Positions 16,265 to 25,672 of a stretch of 64,000 nt of DNA are shown here, one piece after another. Position numbers and translations under genes: made by a program. Origin of the DNA: Flavobacterium piscinae (GTDB taxonomy: Bacteria > Bacteroidota > Bacteroidia > Flavobacteriales > Flavobacteriaceae); contig NZ_SBKQ01000006.1 of assembly GCF_004122145.1 (NCBI RefSeq), forward strand, positions 62,001 through 126,000, written 5' to 3'. How positions within the stretch are numbered: position 1 is the stretch's first letter; each line of letters opens with the position of its first letter. The notes beneath the pieces were generated by a model. It made no database searches. It saw nothing but the letters and a program-made list of their open reading frames with translations, and had not been told where the DNA came from.

Positions 16265-17407
16265 ATGGAATTTCAACAACTACTTTATGATGGTATAAAA
16301 CAGAGCCAAGAACTGATTACTTCAAATGCTTTTGATCCTATTAAAACAAATTTGGTTTTAGCTTTTGGGCAAAGAACTTTATTAGAAAAAATAACGCCCT
16401 ATTCAAGTATTAGAAAATTATACCCAACTGCTGAAATTATCATTTGTTCTTCATCGGGTCAAATTTCGAATCAATGTACTGTAGCCGACGAAGTAGTTAT
16501 TACTGCAATTAACTTTGAGAAAACTCTCATCAAAACCGTTAGTGTTGATATATTTTCAAATGACAGCATTGTTCAATTAGGAGAAAATATTAAAAATACG
16601 TTACTGCAAGACAATTTAAAATCTATTTTGATATTGTCTGAAGGAACTTATATTAACGGAACAGAACTTATCAACGAATTAATACAACAAACTGAATCTA
16701 AAATTCCTATATATGGGGGTTTAGCCGGAGATGAATTTAGTTTTGAAAAAACTATTGTTGGATTAAATGCTGATGCAACATCGGGTAAAATAGTCGTAGT
16801 AGGATTTTATGGTGAGCACATTCATTTTGGGTATAGTACCAGAGGAGGTTGGAGTGATTTTGGACCACAACGTGAAGTGACTGTTTCTGACAAAAATGTT
16901 TTATACAAGATCGGAGATCGGTATGCACTAGATTTATATAAAGAATATTTAGGGAAATATGCAGATGAACTTCCCGGTTCCTCTTTATATTTTCCACTAT
17001 CGATGAAGGAAACAGAAAATTCACCTTCTGTTGTCAGAACAATTTTATCTATTGATGAGGAAAAAAAATCCATGACATTTGCAGGAAATATACCTGAGGG
17101 TTCATATGTTAGATTATTAAAAGGAAATATTGATAAACTCATTGATGCTTCCTCTTCTGCTGCACATGATATTCAAAAAAAGACAAACCAAGAAAATCAA
17201 CTGGTATTACTTATTAGTTGTGTAGGAAGAAGAATTGTATTAGGAGATAGGGTGGAAGAAGAGCTCGAAGTGGTTAGAGAAGTTTTTGGAAACAATTCCT
17301 TGCTTTGTGGTTTTTATTCTTATGGGGAGATTTCCCCTTTAATGAATGATTTAGCTTGTGAATTACATAATCAAACGATGACCATTACGACAATTTTTGA
17401 AGAATAA
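16265..17407 (+). CDS. FIST-domain sensor protein
   Basis: 380 residues with no membrane segment. The N-terminal FIST_N region runs to about 225 and includes IPIYGGLAGDEFSFEKTIVGLNADATSGKIVVVGFYGEHIHFGYSTRGGWSDFGP. The FIST_C region follows (about 230-375), with LVLLISCVGRRIVLGDRVEEELEVVREVFGNNSLLCGFYSYGEISPL. FIST domains are predicted small-ligand sensors, possibly for amino acids, usually tied to two-component signalling. The stop and the start of the hybrid kinase downstream overlap by one base (TAATG), so the sensor and kinase are made together. The ligand is unknown. Confidence 0.9.
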   Translation: MEFQQLLYDGIKQSQELITSNAFDPIKTNLVLAFGQRTLLEKITPYSSIRKLYPTAEIIICSSSGQISNQCTVADEVVITAINFEKTLIKTVSVDIFSNDSIVQLGENIKNTLLQDNLKSILILSEGTYINGTELINELIQQTESKIPIYGGLAGDEFSFEKTIVGLNADATSGKIVVVGFYGEHIHFGYSTRGGWSDFGPQREVTVSDKNVLYKIGDRYALDLYKEYLGKYADELPGSSLYFPLSMKETENSPSVVRTILSIDEEKKSMTFAGNIPEGSYVRLLKGNIDKLIDASSSAAHDIQKKTNQENQLVLLISCVGRRIVLGDRVEEELEVVREVFGNNSLLCGFYSYGEISPLMNDLACELHNQTMTITTIFEE

Positions 17408-18930
17408 TGAGGCTAACAAATTTACACAGGCATCTTAATAGACAAATAGAAAAATATTTGTCTGAAAATGAAATACATAATAATCCGAAACTTTCAGCTT
17501 TTATTGAGGTAATAAATCAAACGTATTTAAATTATGATAAAGAAGTAGAACTTTCAGAACAATCAGCTCGATTAAATGATAAAGAATATTCTGAAATAAA
17601 TAAAAAACTAAAAGAAGAACTAAAGAAAAAGGAACTTTTTCAAGCAAAAATCATTGAAGCTATCAAACAACTCAATGAGGATGATAATGAACTTGACGAA
17701 CAAGTTGGATTATTAGATTTAATTAAAATTCTGAATCGAGAAATTGAAATAAAAAAAGAGTACCAATTAAAATTAAACCTGGCAAAAGAGATAGCAGAAA
17801 AAGCAAATGATGCTAAGTCTGAGTTTTTATCAATCATGAGTCATGAAATACGAACTCCTCTTAACGCAATTATTGGTTTGGTCTATATCATGGAAAAAGA
17901 AAACTCTTTAGAAAGTTTTCATGAAAATATTGAAGTTTTAAAACACTCTGCACAAAATTTATTTCTGTTGATAAATGATATTCTGGATTTTAATAAAATC
18001 GAAGCCGGAAAAGTTGATATCGAAAAAATACCATTTGATTTTAAAGAACTTATCAATCAAATTGCAAAGTCACTCCAAGTTAAAGCAGCAGAAAATTTAA
18101 ATACAATTCAAATAAATTTTGATCCTGATTTTCAACCTAATTTAATTAGTGATCCTTTACGAATTAATCAAATTATCACCAATTTAGTTTCTAATGCAAT
18201 TAAGTTTACGAAAGAAGGAACTATTACTATAACGGTTAATCAAATCTCACTAATTAATGACATTTCCACTTTTAAAGTGGAAGTAAAAGATACCGGTATC
18301 GGTATTGATAAAGAAAATTTTCAGCATATATTTCAGAAATTTTCTCAAGCCGAGACAAAAACTTACAGACAATTTGGAGGAACAGGATTAGGTTTAGTGA
18401 TAACTAAAAAGTTACTTAACTTATTAGATTCTGATATTCAATTTGAAAGTGAAATCGGTGTTGGAACAAAATTCTATTTTACAATTAGTCTTCCCGTAAA
18501 CAAACACTTTGATACAGTTGTTACGGATGATTTGCAAGAAGACTATAAAGAACAAAATTTGCAAGGAATGCGGGTCTTATTAGTGGAAGATAATTTGATT
18601 AACATTAAAATCGCTCAAAAAATAATGGGACAATGGAATGTAGAAGTTGACTTAGCAGAAAATGGACTTGTTGGCGTGGAAAAATACAAAACAAATTACT
18701 ACGATTTGGTGTTAATGGATTTATCAATGCCGGTAATGGATGGTTATGAAGCCACTTCAATCATTAGAAGAGATGATAAATTAATTCCAATTATAGCATT
18801 AACAGCTTCTGCCTCTTTTGGATATTTGGATAGAGCTTTACAAATTGGTATAAACGAATATATTATCAAACCTTTTAATCCAAAAGAATTAAACATGAAG
18901 TTAAAAAAATATTACCATCCTATTTTATAG
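17407..18930 (+). CDS. Hybrid histidine kinase with receiver domain
   Basis: 507 residues, soluble. Residues about 40-130 are charged and probably coiled coil. HisKA follows with the phospho-acceptor H146 in MSHEIRTPLNAIIGL. HATPase_c motifs are N-box NLVSNAIKFTKEG, G1 DTGIGI, F-box FQKFSQ and G2 GGTGLGL. The C-terminal receiver (VLLVEDNLIN onward) has D438 in LVLMDLSMPVMDG and the switch Thr/Lys in ALTAS and IKPF. There is no output domain, so a further phosphotransfer partner is expected. Input is most likely the upstream FIST protein, which is translationally coupled, because the kinase itself has no PAS, GAF or transmembrane sensor. Confidence 0.93.
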   Translation: MRLTNLHRHLNRQIEKYLSENEIHNNPKLSAFIEVINQTYLNYDKEVELSEQSARLNDKEYSEINKKLKEELKKKELFQAKIIEAIKQLNEDDNELDEQVGLLDLIKILNREIEIKKEYQLKLNLAKEIAEKANDAKSEFLSIMSHEIRTPLNAIIGLVYIMEKENSLESFHENIEVLKHSAQNLFLLINDILDFNKIEAGKVDIEKIPFDFKELINQIAKSLQVKAAENLNTIQINFDPDFQPNLISDPLRINQIITNLVSNAIKFTKEGTITITVNQISLINDISTFKVEVKDTGIGIDKENFQHIFQKFSQAETKTYRQFGGTGLGLVITKKLLNLLDSDIQFESEIGVGTKFYFTISLPVNKHFDTVVTDDLQEDYKEQNLQGMRVLLVEDNLINIKIAQKIMGQWNVEVDLAENGLVGVEKYKTNYYDLVLMDLSMPVMDGYEATSIIRRDDKLIPIIALTASASFGYLDRALQIGINEYIIKPFNPKELNMKLKKYYHPIL

Positions 18931-19033
18931 TTTTTTTCTTCGGTTGTCAATATGTTTCTTAATAACTTTAAATCATATTACTTTTAAAATTTTGCTTTAA
19001 CCGTTATATTAGCAGAAAATCCATAATTCCGCT

Positions 19034-20890
19034 ATGTCAGAGCAAAATCAATATACTGAAGACAATATCCGTTCCCTCGATTGGAAAGAACACATCCGAA
19101 TGCGACCCGGTATGTATATCGGAAAATTGGGAGATGGTTCGTCTCCCGATGATGGTATCTATATTTTGTTGAAAGAAACGTTAGATAACTGTATCGACGA
19201 ATACGTGATGGGAGCAGGAAAAACGATCGAAGTAACCATTAAAGACAAGTTAGTAACCGTGCGAGATTACGGTCGTGGTATACCGTTAGGAAAAGTAGTG
19301 GATGTTGTTTCAAAAATGAATACCGGAGGTAAATACGATTCCAAAGCCTTCAAAAAATCAGTTGGTTTGAATGGGGTTGGAACAAAAGCCGTAAATGCAT
19401 TGTCTAATTATTTTCGAGTAGAATCGGTTCGTGACAATCAACAAAAAGCGGCTGAATTTTCTGCCGGAAATTTAACGTTGGAAGAAGATATTCAGGAAAC
19501 AACTAAACGTCGTGGTACCAAAGTTGCTTTTATTGCGGATGAAACGATTTTTAAAAATTACAAATACCGTAATGAGTATATTATCAAAATGCTCAAAAAT
19601 TATTGTTACCTCAATACGGGATTAACAATTTATTACAATGGCGAAAAATTTTATTCTGAAAACGGTTTAAAAGATTTATTAGAAGAAAATATTACCGAAG
19701 AAGATATGATTTATCCAATCATTCATCTTTCGGGTGACGATATTGAAATTGCCCTGACTCACAGTAAATCACAATACTCTGAGGAATACCATTCGTTCGT
19801 AAACGGACAAAATACCACACAAGGAGGAACGCATTTGAATGCATTTCGTGAGTCGATTGTAAAAACCGTACGTGAGTTTTATAAAAAAGATTTTGATCCT
19901 TCAGATATCAGAAAATCAATTGTTTCAGCTATTGCAGTGAAAGTAGAAGAACCGGTTTTTGAAAGCCAAACCAAAACCAAATTAGGCTCAACTGATATCG
20001 GTCCGAGTGGGCCAACCGTACGAACGTTTATCAACGATTTTGTTTCCAAAAAACTCGATAACTTTTTACACAAAAATCCGGAAGTAGCTGATGCATTGTT
20101 ACGTAAAATTCTTCAAGCAGAAAGAGAACGTAAAGAGCTTTCCGGTATACGAAAATTAGCCAAAGACCGAGCCAAGAAAGCGAGTTTACATAACAAAAAG
20201 TTACGCGATTGCCGAGTACATTTAACCGATGCCAAAAATCCTAGAAGTTTAGAAAGTACGCTTTTTATCACCGAGGGAGATTCGGCTTCGGGTTCGATTA
20301 CAAAATCACGTGATGTAAATACACAAGCCGTGTTTAGTTTACGTGGAAAGCCATTGAATTCGTATGGAATGACTAAAAAAATCGTTTACGAAAACGAAGA
20401 ATTCAATTTATTGCAAGCCGCTTTAGATATTGAAGAATCAATGGAAGATTTACGTTACAACAACATCGTAATCGCTACGGATGCCGATGTGGACGGTATG
20501 CACATTCGCTTGTTGTTGATTACGTTTTTCTTGCAGTTTTTCCCTGAATTGATTAAAGACGGACATTTGTATATTTTGCAAACACCGTTGTTCCGTGTAC
20601 GAAATAAAAAGGAAACCATTTATTGTTATTCCGAACAAGAACGAGTAGATGCTATTGAAAAATTAAAACCAAAACCGGAAATCACTCGATTCAAAGGATT
20701 GGGAGAAATTTCACCCGACGAATTCAAGAATTTTATTGGCGAAAGCATTCGATTGGACCCGGTAATGTTGGATAAAGCCACGTCCATCGAAACCTTGTTG
20801 GAATTTTATATGGGTAAAAATACGCCGGATAGACAAGAGTTTATTATTAATAATTTGAAGGTGGAGTTGGATACGATTGAAAAAAATTAG
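19034..20890 (+). CDS. parE: DNA topoisomerase IV subunit B
   Basis: 618 residues. The ATPase subunit of topoisomerase IV, which decatenates daughter chromosomes. The GHKL ATPase domain shows [28 protein letters not shown] and [13 protein letters not shown]. The TOPRIM domain has the acidic Mg site [10 protein letters not shown] and [13 protein letters not shown]. The C-terminus has [21 protein letters not shown]. Its end, immediately followed by parC 33 bases later, and the absence of the GyrB insert favour ParE over GyrB. Confidence 0.95.
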   Translation: MSEQNQYTEDNIRSLDWKEHIRMRPGMYIGKLGDGSSPDDGIYILLKETLDNCIDEYVMGAGKTIEVTIKDKLVTVRDYGRGIPLGKVVDVVSKMNTGGKYDSKAFKKSVGLNGVGTKAVNALSNYFRVESVRDNQQKAAEFSAGNLTLEEDIQETTKRRGTKVAFIADETIFKNYKYRNEYIIKMLKNYCYLNTGLTIYYNGEKFYSENGLKDLLEENITEEDMIYPIIHLSGDDIEIALTHSKSQYSEEYHSFVNGQNTTQGGTHLNAFRESIVKTVREFYKKDFDPSDIRKSIVSAIAVKVEEPVFESQTKTKLGSTDIGPSGPTVRTFINDFVSKKLDNFLHKNPEVADALLRKILQAERERKELSGIRKLAKDRAKKASLHNKKLRDCRVHLTDAKNPRSLESTLFITEGDSASGSITKSRDVNTQAVFSLRGKPLNSYGMTKKIVYENEEFNLLQAALDIEESMEDLRYNNIVIATDADVDGMHIRLLLITFFLQFFPELIKDGHLYILQTPLFRVRNKKETIYCYSEQERVDAIEKLKPKPEITRFKGLGEISPDEFKNFIGESIRLDPVMLDKATSIETLLEFYMGKNTPDRQEFIINNLKVELDTIEKN

Positions 20891-20923
20891 GTCTAAAAAT
20901 AAAATGAATAAAGTTCATCATCA

Positions 20924-23626
20924 ATGATAAACGAAGACGAAGAAAACATCATCCCTGACGATGAAAACGACGAACTAAACGAGTTAAGCCATGGACAAGG
21001 TTTCGACGATGTTCGTATGTCCGGTGGAAAGCATTTTTACGAAAACGATGAAAACCCCGAAGACACCATCACCAAAGTAACCGGAATGTACAAGGATTGG
21101 TTTCTCGATTATGCATCCTATGTCATTTTGGAGCGTGCTGTTCCGGCTATTGAAGACGGATTCAAACCCGTACAACGCAGAATTATGCATTCAATGAAAG
21201 AACTCGATGACGGTCGTTACAATAAAGTAGCGAACATCGTCGGGCACACGATGCAATATCATCCGCACGGCGATGCCAGTATTGGTGATGCAATGGTGCA
21301 AATCGGTCAGAAAGATTTGCTCATCGATATGCAAGGAAACTGGGGAAATATATTAACCGGTGACAGTGCCGCTGCTTCCCGTTACATCGAAGCCCGAATT
21401 TCTAAATTGGGTCACGATATTTTATATTCTCCAAAAATCACGGAATGGGGAATGTCGTATGACGGTCGTCGTGCGGAACCCATTAATCTTCCTGTGAAAT
21501 TCCCACTATTGTTAGCTCAAGGTGCGGAAGGAATTGCCGTTGGGCTTTCCACAAAAGTATTACCACACAATTTCAATGAGTTAATTGATTGTTCGATTAA
21601 GGTTTTGAAAAACAAACCGTTTACTTTATTTCCTGATTTTCCAACGGCCGGAATCGCTGATGTTTCCAACTACAACGATGGAATGCGAGGCGGACGTGTG
21701 CGTGTGCGTGCAAAAATTTCGCAATTGGACAAACAAACGTTGGTGATTACGCAAATTCCGTTTTCAACCTATACAGGAACGCTGATTGACAGTATCTTGA
21801 AAGCCAACGAAAAAGGAAAAATTAAGGTCAAAAAAATAGAAGACAATACCGCTGCCGAAGTTGAAATTTTAATTCATCTTCCGCCGGGCGTTTCTCCGGA
21901 TAAAACGATTGATGCGTTGTATGCTTTCACGGCTTGTGAAACTTCGGTAGCTCCGCTGGGATGTGTGATTGAAAACCATAAACCATTGTTTATCGGGGTT
22001 TCGGATATGTTGAAAATTTCAACCCATCGAACAGTTGATTTGCTAAAACGAGAGTTGGAAATTCAATTGGATGAATTGGAAAACAAATGGCATTTTTCAA
22101 CCTTGGAAAAAATCTTCATTCGGGAAGAAATGTACATTGATTTTAAATTGTACAGCGATAGAGAATCATTATATACTTATATGTATGATCGTTTTGAACC
22201 ATTTAAAAAGCAATTGGTTAGAGAGATTAATGATGACGACTTACAAAAGTTGACTCAAATTCCAATGATTCGTATCACGCGATTTGATTCTGATAAAGCG
22301 GATGATGCCATTGCAAAGTTGGAAGCCGAAATGGAACAAGTGAAACATCATTTGGATCATATTATTGATTTTGCGATTGATTTCTTCTTAAAATTAAAAG
22401 ACAAATACGGAAAAGGCAGAGAGCGTCAAACGGAATTACGAAGTTTTGATACCATCGAAGCGACCAAAGTGGTTTTGCGAAATACTAAATTATACGTCAA
22501 CCGAGAAGAAGGTTTTATGGGAACCGGCCTCAAAAAAGACGAATATGTGGCCGATTGTTCCGATATTGATGATGTAATTGTTTTTCTCCGTGACGGAAAA
22601 ATGATGGTGACAAAAGTGGATGACAAAAAATTCATCGGTAAAGACATTATTCACATTGCCATTTTTGATAAGAACGACAAGCGAACCATCTATAATATGA
22701 TTTATCGCGATGGAAAAAATGGTTCTACGTTTATCAAACGATTCAATGTTTCCGGTGTAACGAGAGATAAATTTTATGACTTAACGCAGGAAAAAGCAGG
22801 TTCAATGGTTTCCTATTTTTCGGCAAATCCGAATGGAGAAGCAGAAGTGGTAACCGTTCTACTACGTCAAGTGGGAAGTATCAAAAAGTTGAAATGGGAT
22901 GTTGATTTTGCGGATATTGCGATAAAAGGAAGAGCATCCCGCGGAAATACAGTTACCAAATACCCAATAAAAAAAATCGAGTTAAAAGAGAAAGGAATAT
23001 CTACTTTACGACCACGAAAAATTTGGTTTGATGATACCGTTCAACGTCTGAATGTAGATGGAAGAGGGGAGTTGTTGGGTGAATTTCGTCCGAATGACCG
23101 GATTTTAATCATCAATCAAACCGGAAAATTAAAAACGATCATTCCTGAATTAACCACACATTTTGATGAAGACATGGTGGTCTTGGAAAAATGGCATCCA
23201 AAGAAACCTATTTCAGCCATTTATTATGATGGAGAAAAAGATCGCTATTTTGTAAAACGATTTCTGGTAGAAAATGAAAATAAAGAGGAAACCTTTATAA
23301 CCGAACATGAAAAATCGCAATTAGAAATTGTTTCCACCGATTGGCGTCCCGTAGCAGAAGTTATTTTTGCTAAAGTAAAAGGAAATCAAAAAGAAAACCA
23401 AACCGTTGATATCGAGCAGTTTATTGCTGTAAAAGGAATAAAAGCTCTTGGAAATCAATTAACAACGGATAAAATCAAACAAATCAATCTGTTAGAACCT
23501 TTACCCTTTGAAGAACCGGAAGAAGAAGCACCGGAGGAAATGGAAGTTTCGGGCGAAGACAATGTTTCTGATGATATTCAAACGGAATTGGATGATGATG
23601 GACAGATAACGTTGAGTTTGGAGTAA
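20924..23626 (+). CDS. parC: DNA topoisomerase IV subunit A
   Basis: 900 residues. The DNA-cleaving subunit. The catalytic tyrosine is Y154 in AAASRYIEARIS, and the quinolone-resistance region lies just before it (HPHGDASIGDAMVQ). An acidic N-terminal extension of about 45 residues precedes the winged-helix domain. A long coiled-coil segment near 390-490 and a C-terminal beta-pinwheel region follow. The last 50 residues are strongly acidic (EEPEEEAPEEMEVSGED). The gene forms an operon with parE. Some flavobacterial annotations label it gyrA-like, but the pairing with parE supports ParC. Confidence 0.95.
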   Translation: MINEDEENIIPDDENDELNELSHGQGFDDVRMSGGKHFYENDENPEDTITKVTGMYKDWFLDYASYVILERAVPAIEDGFKPVQRRIMHSMKELDDGRYNKVANIVGHTMQYHPHGDASIGDAMVQIGQKDLLIDMQGNWGNILTGDSAAASRYIEARISKLGHDILYSPKITEWGMSYDGRRAEPINLPVKFPLLLAQGAEGIAVGLSTKVLPHNFNELIDCSIKVLKNKPFTLFPDFPTAGIADVSNYNDGMRGGRVRVRAKISQLDKQTLVITQIPFSTYTGTLIDSILKANEKGKIKVKKIEDNTAAEVEILIHLPPGVSPDKTIDALYAFTACETSVAPLGCVIENHKPLFIGVSDMLKISTHRTVDLLKRELEIQLDELENKWHFSTLEKIFIREEMYIDFKLYSDRESLYTYMYDRFEPFKKQLVREINDDDLQKLTQIPMIRITRFDSDKADDAIAKLEAEMEQVKHHLDHIIDFAIDFFLKLKDKYGKGRERQTELRSFDTIEATKVVLRNTKLYVNREEGFMGTGLKKDEYVADCSDIDDVIVFLRDGKMMVTKVDDKKFIGKDIIHIAIFDKNDKRTIYNMIYRDGKNGSTFIKRFNVSGVTRDKFYDLTQEKAGSMVSYFSANPNGEAEVVTVLLRQVGSIKKLKWDVDFADIAIKGRASRGNTVTKYPIKKIELKEKGISTLRPRKIWFDDTVQRLNVDGRGELLGEFRPNDRILIINQTGKLKTIIPELTTHFDEDMVVLEKWHPKKPISAIYYDGEKDRYFVKRFLVENENKEETFITEHEKSQLEIVSTDWRPVAEVIFAKVKGNQKENQTVDIEQFIAVKGIKALGNQLTTDKIKQINLLEPLPFEEPEEEAPEEMEVSGEDNVSDDIQTELDDDGQITLSLE

Positions 23627-23631
23627 ATTTT

Positions 23632-23705
23632 AACCGCAAAGTTCGCAAAGGGGATGTGAAATCCTCTTTGCGAACTTTTTTAAAACTTAGCGAGCTTTGC
23701 GGTTT
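23632..23705. terminator. Nested inverted-repeat terminator between convergent genes
   Basis: Outer arms AACCGCAAAG and CTTTGCGGTT enclose inner arms TTCGCAAAG and CTTTGCGAA, the latter followed by TTTTTT. It separates parC from the convergent gene at 23707, and its right arm nearly reaches that stop codon. Confidence 0.72.
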
Positions 23706-23706
23706 C

Positions 23707-24276
23707 TTAGTTAATTCCTTTCAAAAACTCAATCAGTTTTAATTCTTTTCTAATTTGTTTGATTAAAAAATAGCCAAACACAAAGAAAAAACCATAACCA
23801 CTCACTAAACAATATAGATAAAATCCGTTACTGAAATTCGCTTTAAAAGTCGGTAAAAGCATTGTAAAACCAACAAAATAGCTAATGTAAATAATTGGTG
23901 TTAGAATCAGATGAATCTTTTTACGGCCTTCATAAAATGTTTTTATTTTTTGAGAATAGTCAGTCAATGATAAATCCGGTTTTATGCTTTTTAATTTTAC
24001 AGAACTGTTAATTTCCAAAACAATTCTAACAATCAACATGACAATCATTATACACAAACCAATGGTGAGTGAATTGAATTGATGTGAATTTGTCCAAAAA
24101 AAGTAAAACAATAAAATGAAAACGGTTACCGAAATAATTCCGATGGTCCAATAATGATTGCGTTTTAAGGTTTTGGTTTGCTCTTGTGCTTTAGCAATTA
24201 AATCTGATGCATTTTGCTTTGGTTTGGTATCCGATTGTAAATTCCAAATTTCTTGTATAGTATTAAATTCTGTCAT
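23707..24276 (-). CDS. Four-helix membrane protein encoded after an ECF sigma factor
   Basis: 189 residues from the ATG at 24276 that overlaps the sigma factor stop (ATGA). A soluble N-terminus of about 40 residues (MTEFNTIQEIWNLQSDTKPKQNASDLIAKAQ) is followed by a basic stretch and four hydrophobic helices: WTIGIISVTVFILLFYFFW, LTIGLCIMIVMLIVRIVLEI, LILTPIIYISYFVGFTMLL and YLYCLVSGYGFFFVFGYFLI. The position suggests an anti-sigma or regulatory partner of the sigma factor, but there is no zinc-binding anti-sigma motif (HxxxCxxC). The role is inferred from context only. Confidence 0.75.
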   Translation of the reverse strand: MTEFNTIQEIWNLQSDTKPKQNASDLIAKAQEQTKTLKRNHYWTIGIISVTVFILLFYFFWTNSHQFNSLTIGLCIMIVMLIVRIVLEINSSVKLKSIKPDLSLTDYSQKIKTFYEGRKKIHLILTPIIYISYFVGFTMLLPTFKANFSNGFYLYCLVSGYGFFFVFGYFLIKQIRKELKLIEFLKGIN

Positions 24277-24758
24277 TTTTGTACACATTGGGTTAAACTT
24301 TTTTTAATGCGATGAATTCGTACTCGAAGCGTTTCTTCGGTCAAACCCACCACTTGAGCAATTTCGTTGTATTCCATTCCTTCCAAAACCATCAGAATAA
24401 TCATTTTTCCCATTTCATCCAGTTTTTGAATACAAGCATACATTTTGCTTACTTTTTCTTCGATTTCATGAGAATAATTTTCGTTTGCTACGTTTGGAAA
24501 TTGCTCTGAACGAATTTCTTTTTTAGTTGATTTCTTTCGTAAATAAATCAAACAGGTATTTACAGTTATTCTGAAAATCCACGTACCAATAGTAGATTCA
24601 TTTCTAAACGAATCCAAATGCTCCCAAACTTTAATAAAAACTTCTTGGGATGCATCGGCAGCCAAATCAGCATCACCATTGAAATATCCTTTGCATAATC
24701 GCAAAACTTTGGGATAATGTGTTTGAAATAATTCGTTAAATAGGGCTTGCTTTTCCAA
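24273..24758 (-). CDS. ECF-type RNA polymerase sigma factor
   Basis: 161 residues. Region 2 includes LRLCKGYFNGDADLAADASQEVFIKVWEHLDSFRNESTIGTWIFRITVNTCL, which contacts core polymerase and melts the -10 element. Region 4 at the C-terminus is a helix-turn-helix (LEGMEYNEIAQVVGLTEETLRVRIHRIKKSL) for -35 recognition. Length and layout are normal for sigma-70 ECF factors. It lies in a tight three-gene minus-strand set: hydrolase, sigma (one base between) and membrane protein (overlapping). Confidence 0.94.
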   Translation of the reverse strand: MEKQALFNELFQTHYPKVLRLCKGYFNGDADLAADASQEVFIKVWEHLDSFRNESTIGTWIFRITVNTCLIYLRKKSTKKEIRSEQFPNVANENYSHEIEEKVSKMYACIQKLDEMGKMIILMVLEGMEYNEIAQVVGLTEETLRVRIHRIKKSLTQCVQK

Positions 24759-24759
24759 A

Positions 24760-25596
24760 TTAATTCAAATTATCTATTATGTTATTACGAAACCATTCCG
24801 GTTGGTCATACATCACAAAGTGAGCAGCGTTTTCGGCATAATAAATCTTTACAGAAGGTAATTTTTCGAATTGTGCTTGGTACGTTTTTTCAACCGTTGT
24901 TTTATCCGGAAAAGTAGCAGCCAAGATGACAACCGGAATTTTTATTTTGGCAATTTCTTCTCTTAAATCTAAATTGAGCATATCAATATAACCATTCACA
25001 TACGTTTTTCGATCAGCTTTGTTCATCATTTCTAAAATAGTTGGATGCTTTTCTTTGTTTTTGCACATGAACTGAACTTGTTGAGCATTCATTCCTTTAA
25101 AAGCAGCATCATCCATTTGTAACATCATTTTACTTTGCGGATTATCGTACGGAATTTTTTCACAATTATAATTTGGAATCATCAAAGCGGCAGAGCAGGG
25201 AAGGGCATCAACGGCAATCACTTTTTTAAATAAATCAGATTCAGTAGCGGCCAACCAATAACTCAACGTACCACCCAAACTATGTCCAATTAAAGTAGGT
25301 TTATTGATTTTGTTTGACTTAGTGTAAGCAATAATTTCTTCTTTGATTGTGGAAAACCAAGGTGTTTTGATCGGAGCCACATCGCCAAATCCGGCAAAAG
25401 TAAAAATGTGGCATTCGTGGGTTTTGGAAAGTTCGGAAACCGTTTCATTCCATAATTCGCCGGTGCAACCAAATCCCGGAAATAAATAAACAGGCTCTCC
25501 TTTTCCTTTAACAAATACGTCAAATGATTTTTGAGCATAAAGGGAAGTTACAATTGAACTTACCAGTGATAAAATAAAAAATGTAACAGTTTTCAT
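24760..25596 (-). CDS. Exported alpha/beta-hydrolase
   Basis: 278 residues. A signal peptide (MKTVTFFILSLVSSIVTSLYAQ) places it outside the inner membrane. The hydrolase fold shows the oxyanion region LFPGFGCTGELWNET, the nucleophile S106 in GHSLGG and the catalytic His near the end in AENAAHFVMYDQPEWF. The substrate is unknown; family members include esterases and lactonases. The stop is one base before the sigma factor start, so hydrolase and sigma are expressed together. The start codon and first five codons lie in a strong hairpin with the leader (25581-25651). Confidence 0.88.
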   Translation of the reverse strand: MKTVTFFILSLVSSIVTSLYAQKSFDVFVKGKGEPVYLFPGFGCTGELWNETVSELSKTHECHIFTFAGFGDVAPIKTPWFSTIKEEIIAYTKSNKINKPTLIGHSLGGTLSYWLAATESDLFKKVIAVDALPCSAALMIPNYNCEKIPYDNPQSKMMLQMDDAAFKGMNAQQVQFMCKNKEKHPTILEMMNKADRKTYVNGYIDMLNLDLREEIAKIKIPVVILAATFPDKTTVEKTYQAQFEKLPSVKIYYAENAAHFVMYDQPEWFRNNIIDNLN

Positions 25597-25651
25597 GGTT
25601 CGTGATTATTAAAATTTTCCTTTTGATTCATCACGATGAAAATTGTTACAT
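25581..25651 (-). promoter_or_regulatory. Leader hairpin enclosing the hydrolase start codon
   Basis: On the minus strand the leader segment (25630-25651) can pair with the start codon region (25581-25606). There are 6 bp at ATCACG/CGTGAT, a four-base bulge, then 15 of 16 bp over ATGAAAACTGTTACAT. A TTTTTT run in codons 6-7 follows the stem. The structure could act as a transcription attenuator or as a block to ribosome loading, with transcripts entering from terC. That function is inferred. Confidence 0.6.
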
Positions 25652-25672
25652 CTTTTTTTAATTTTTTTATGA

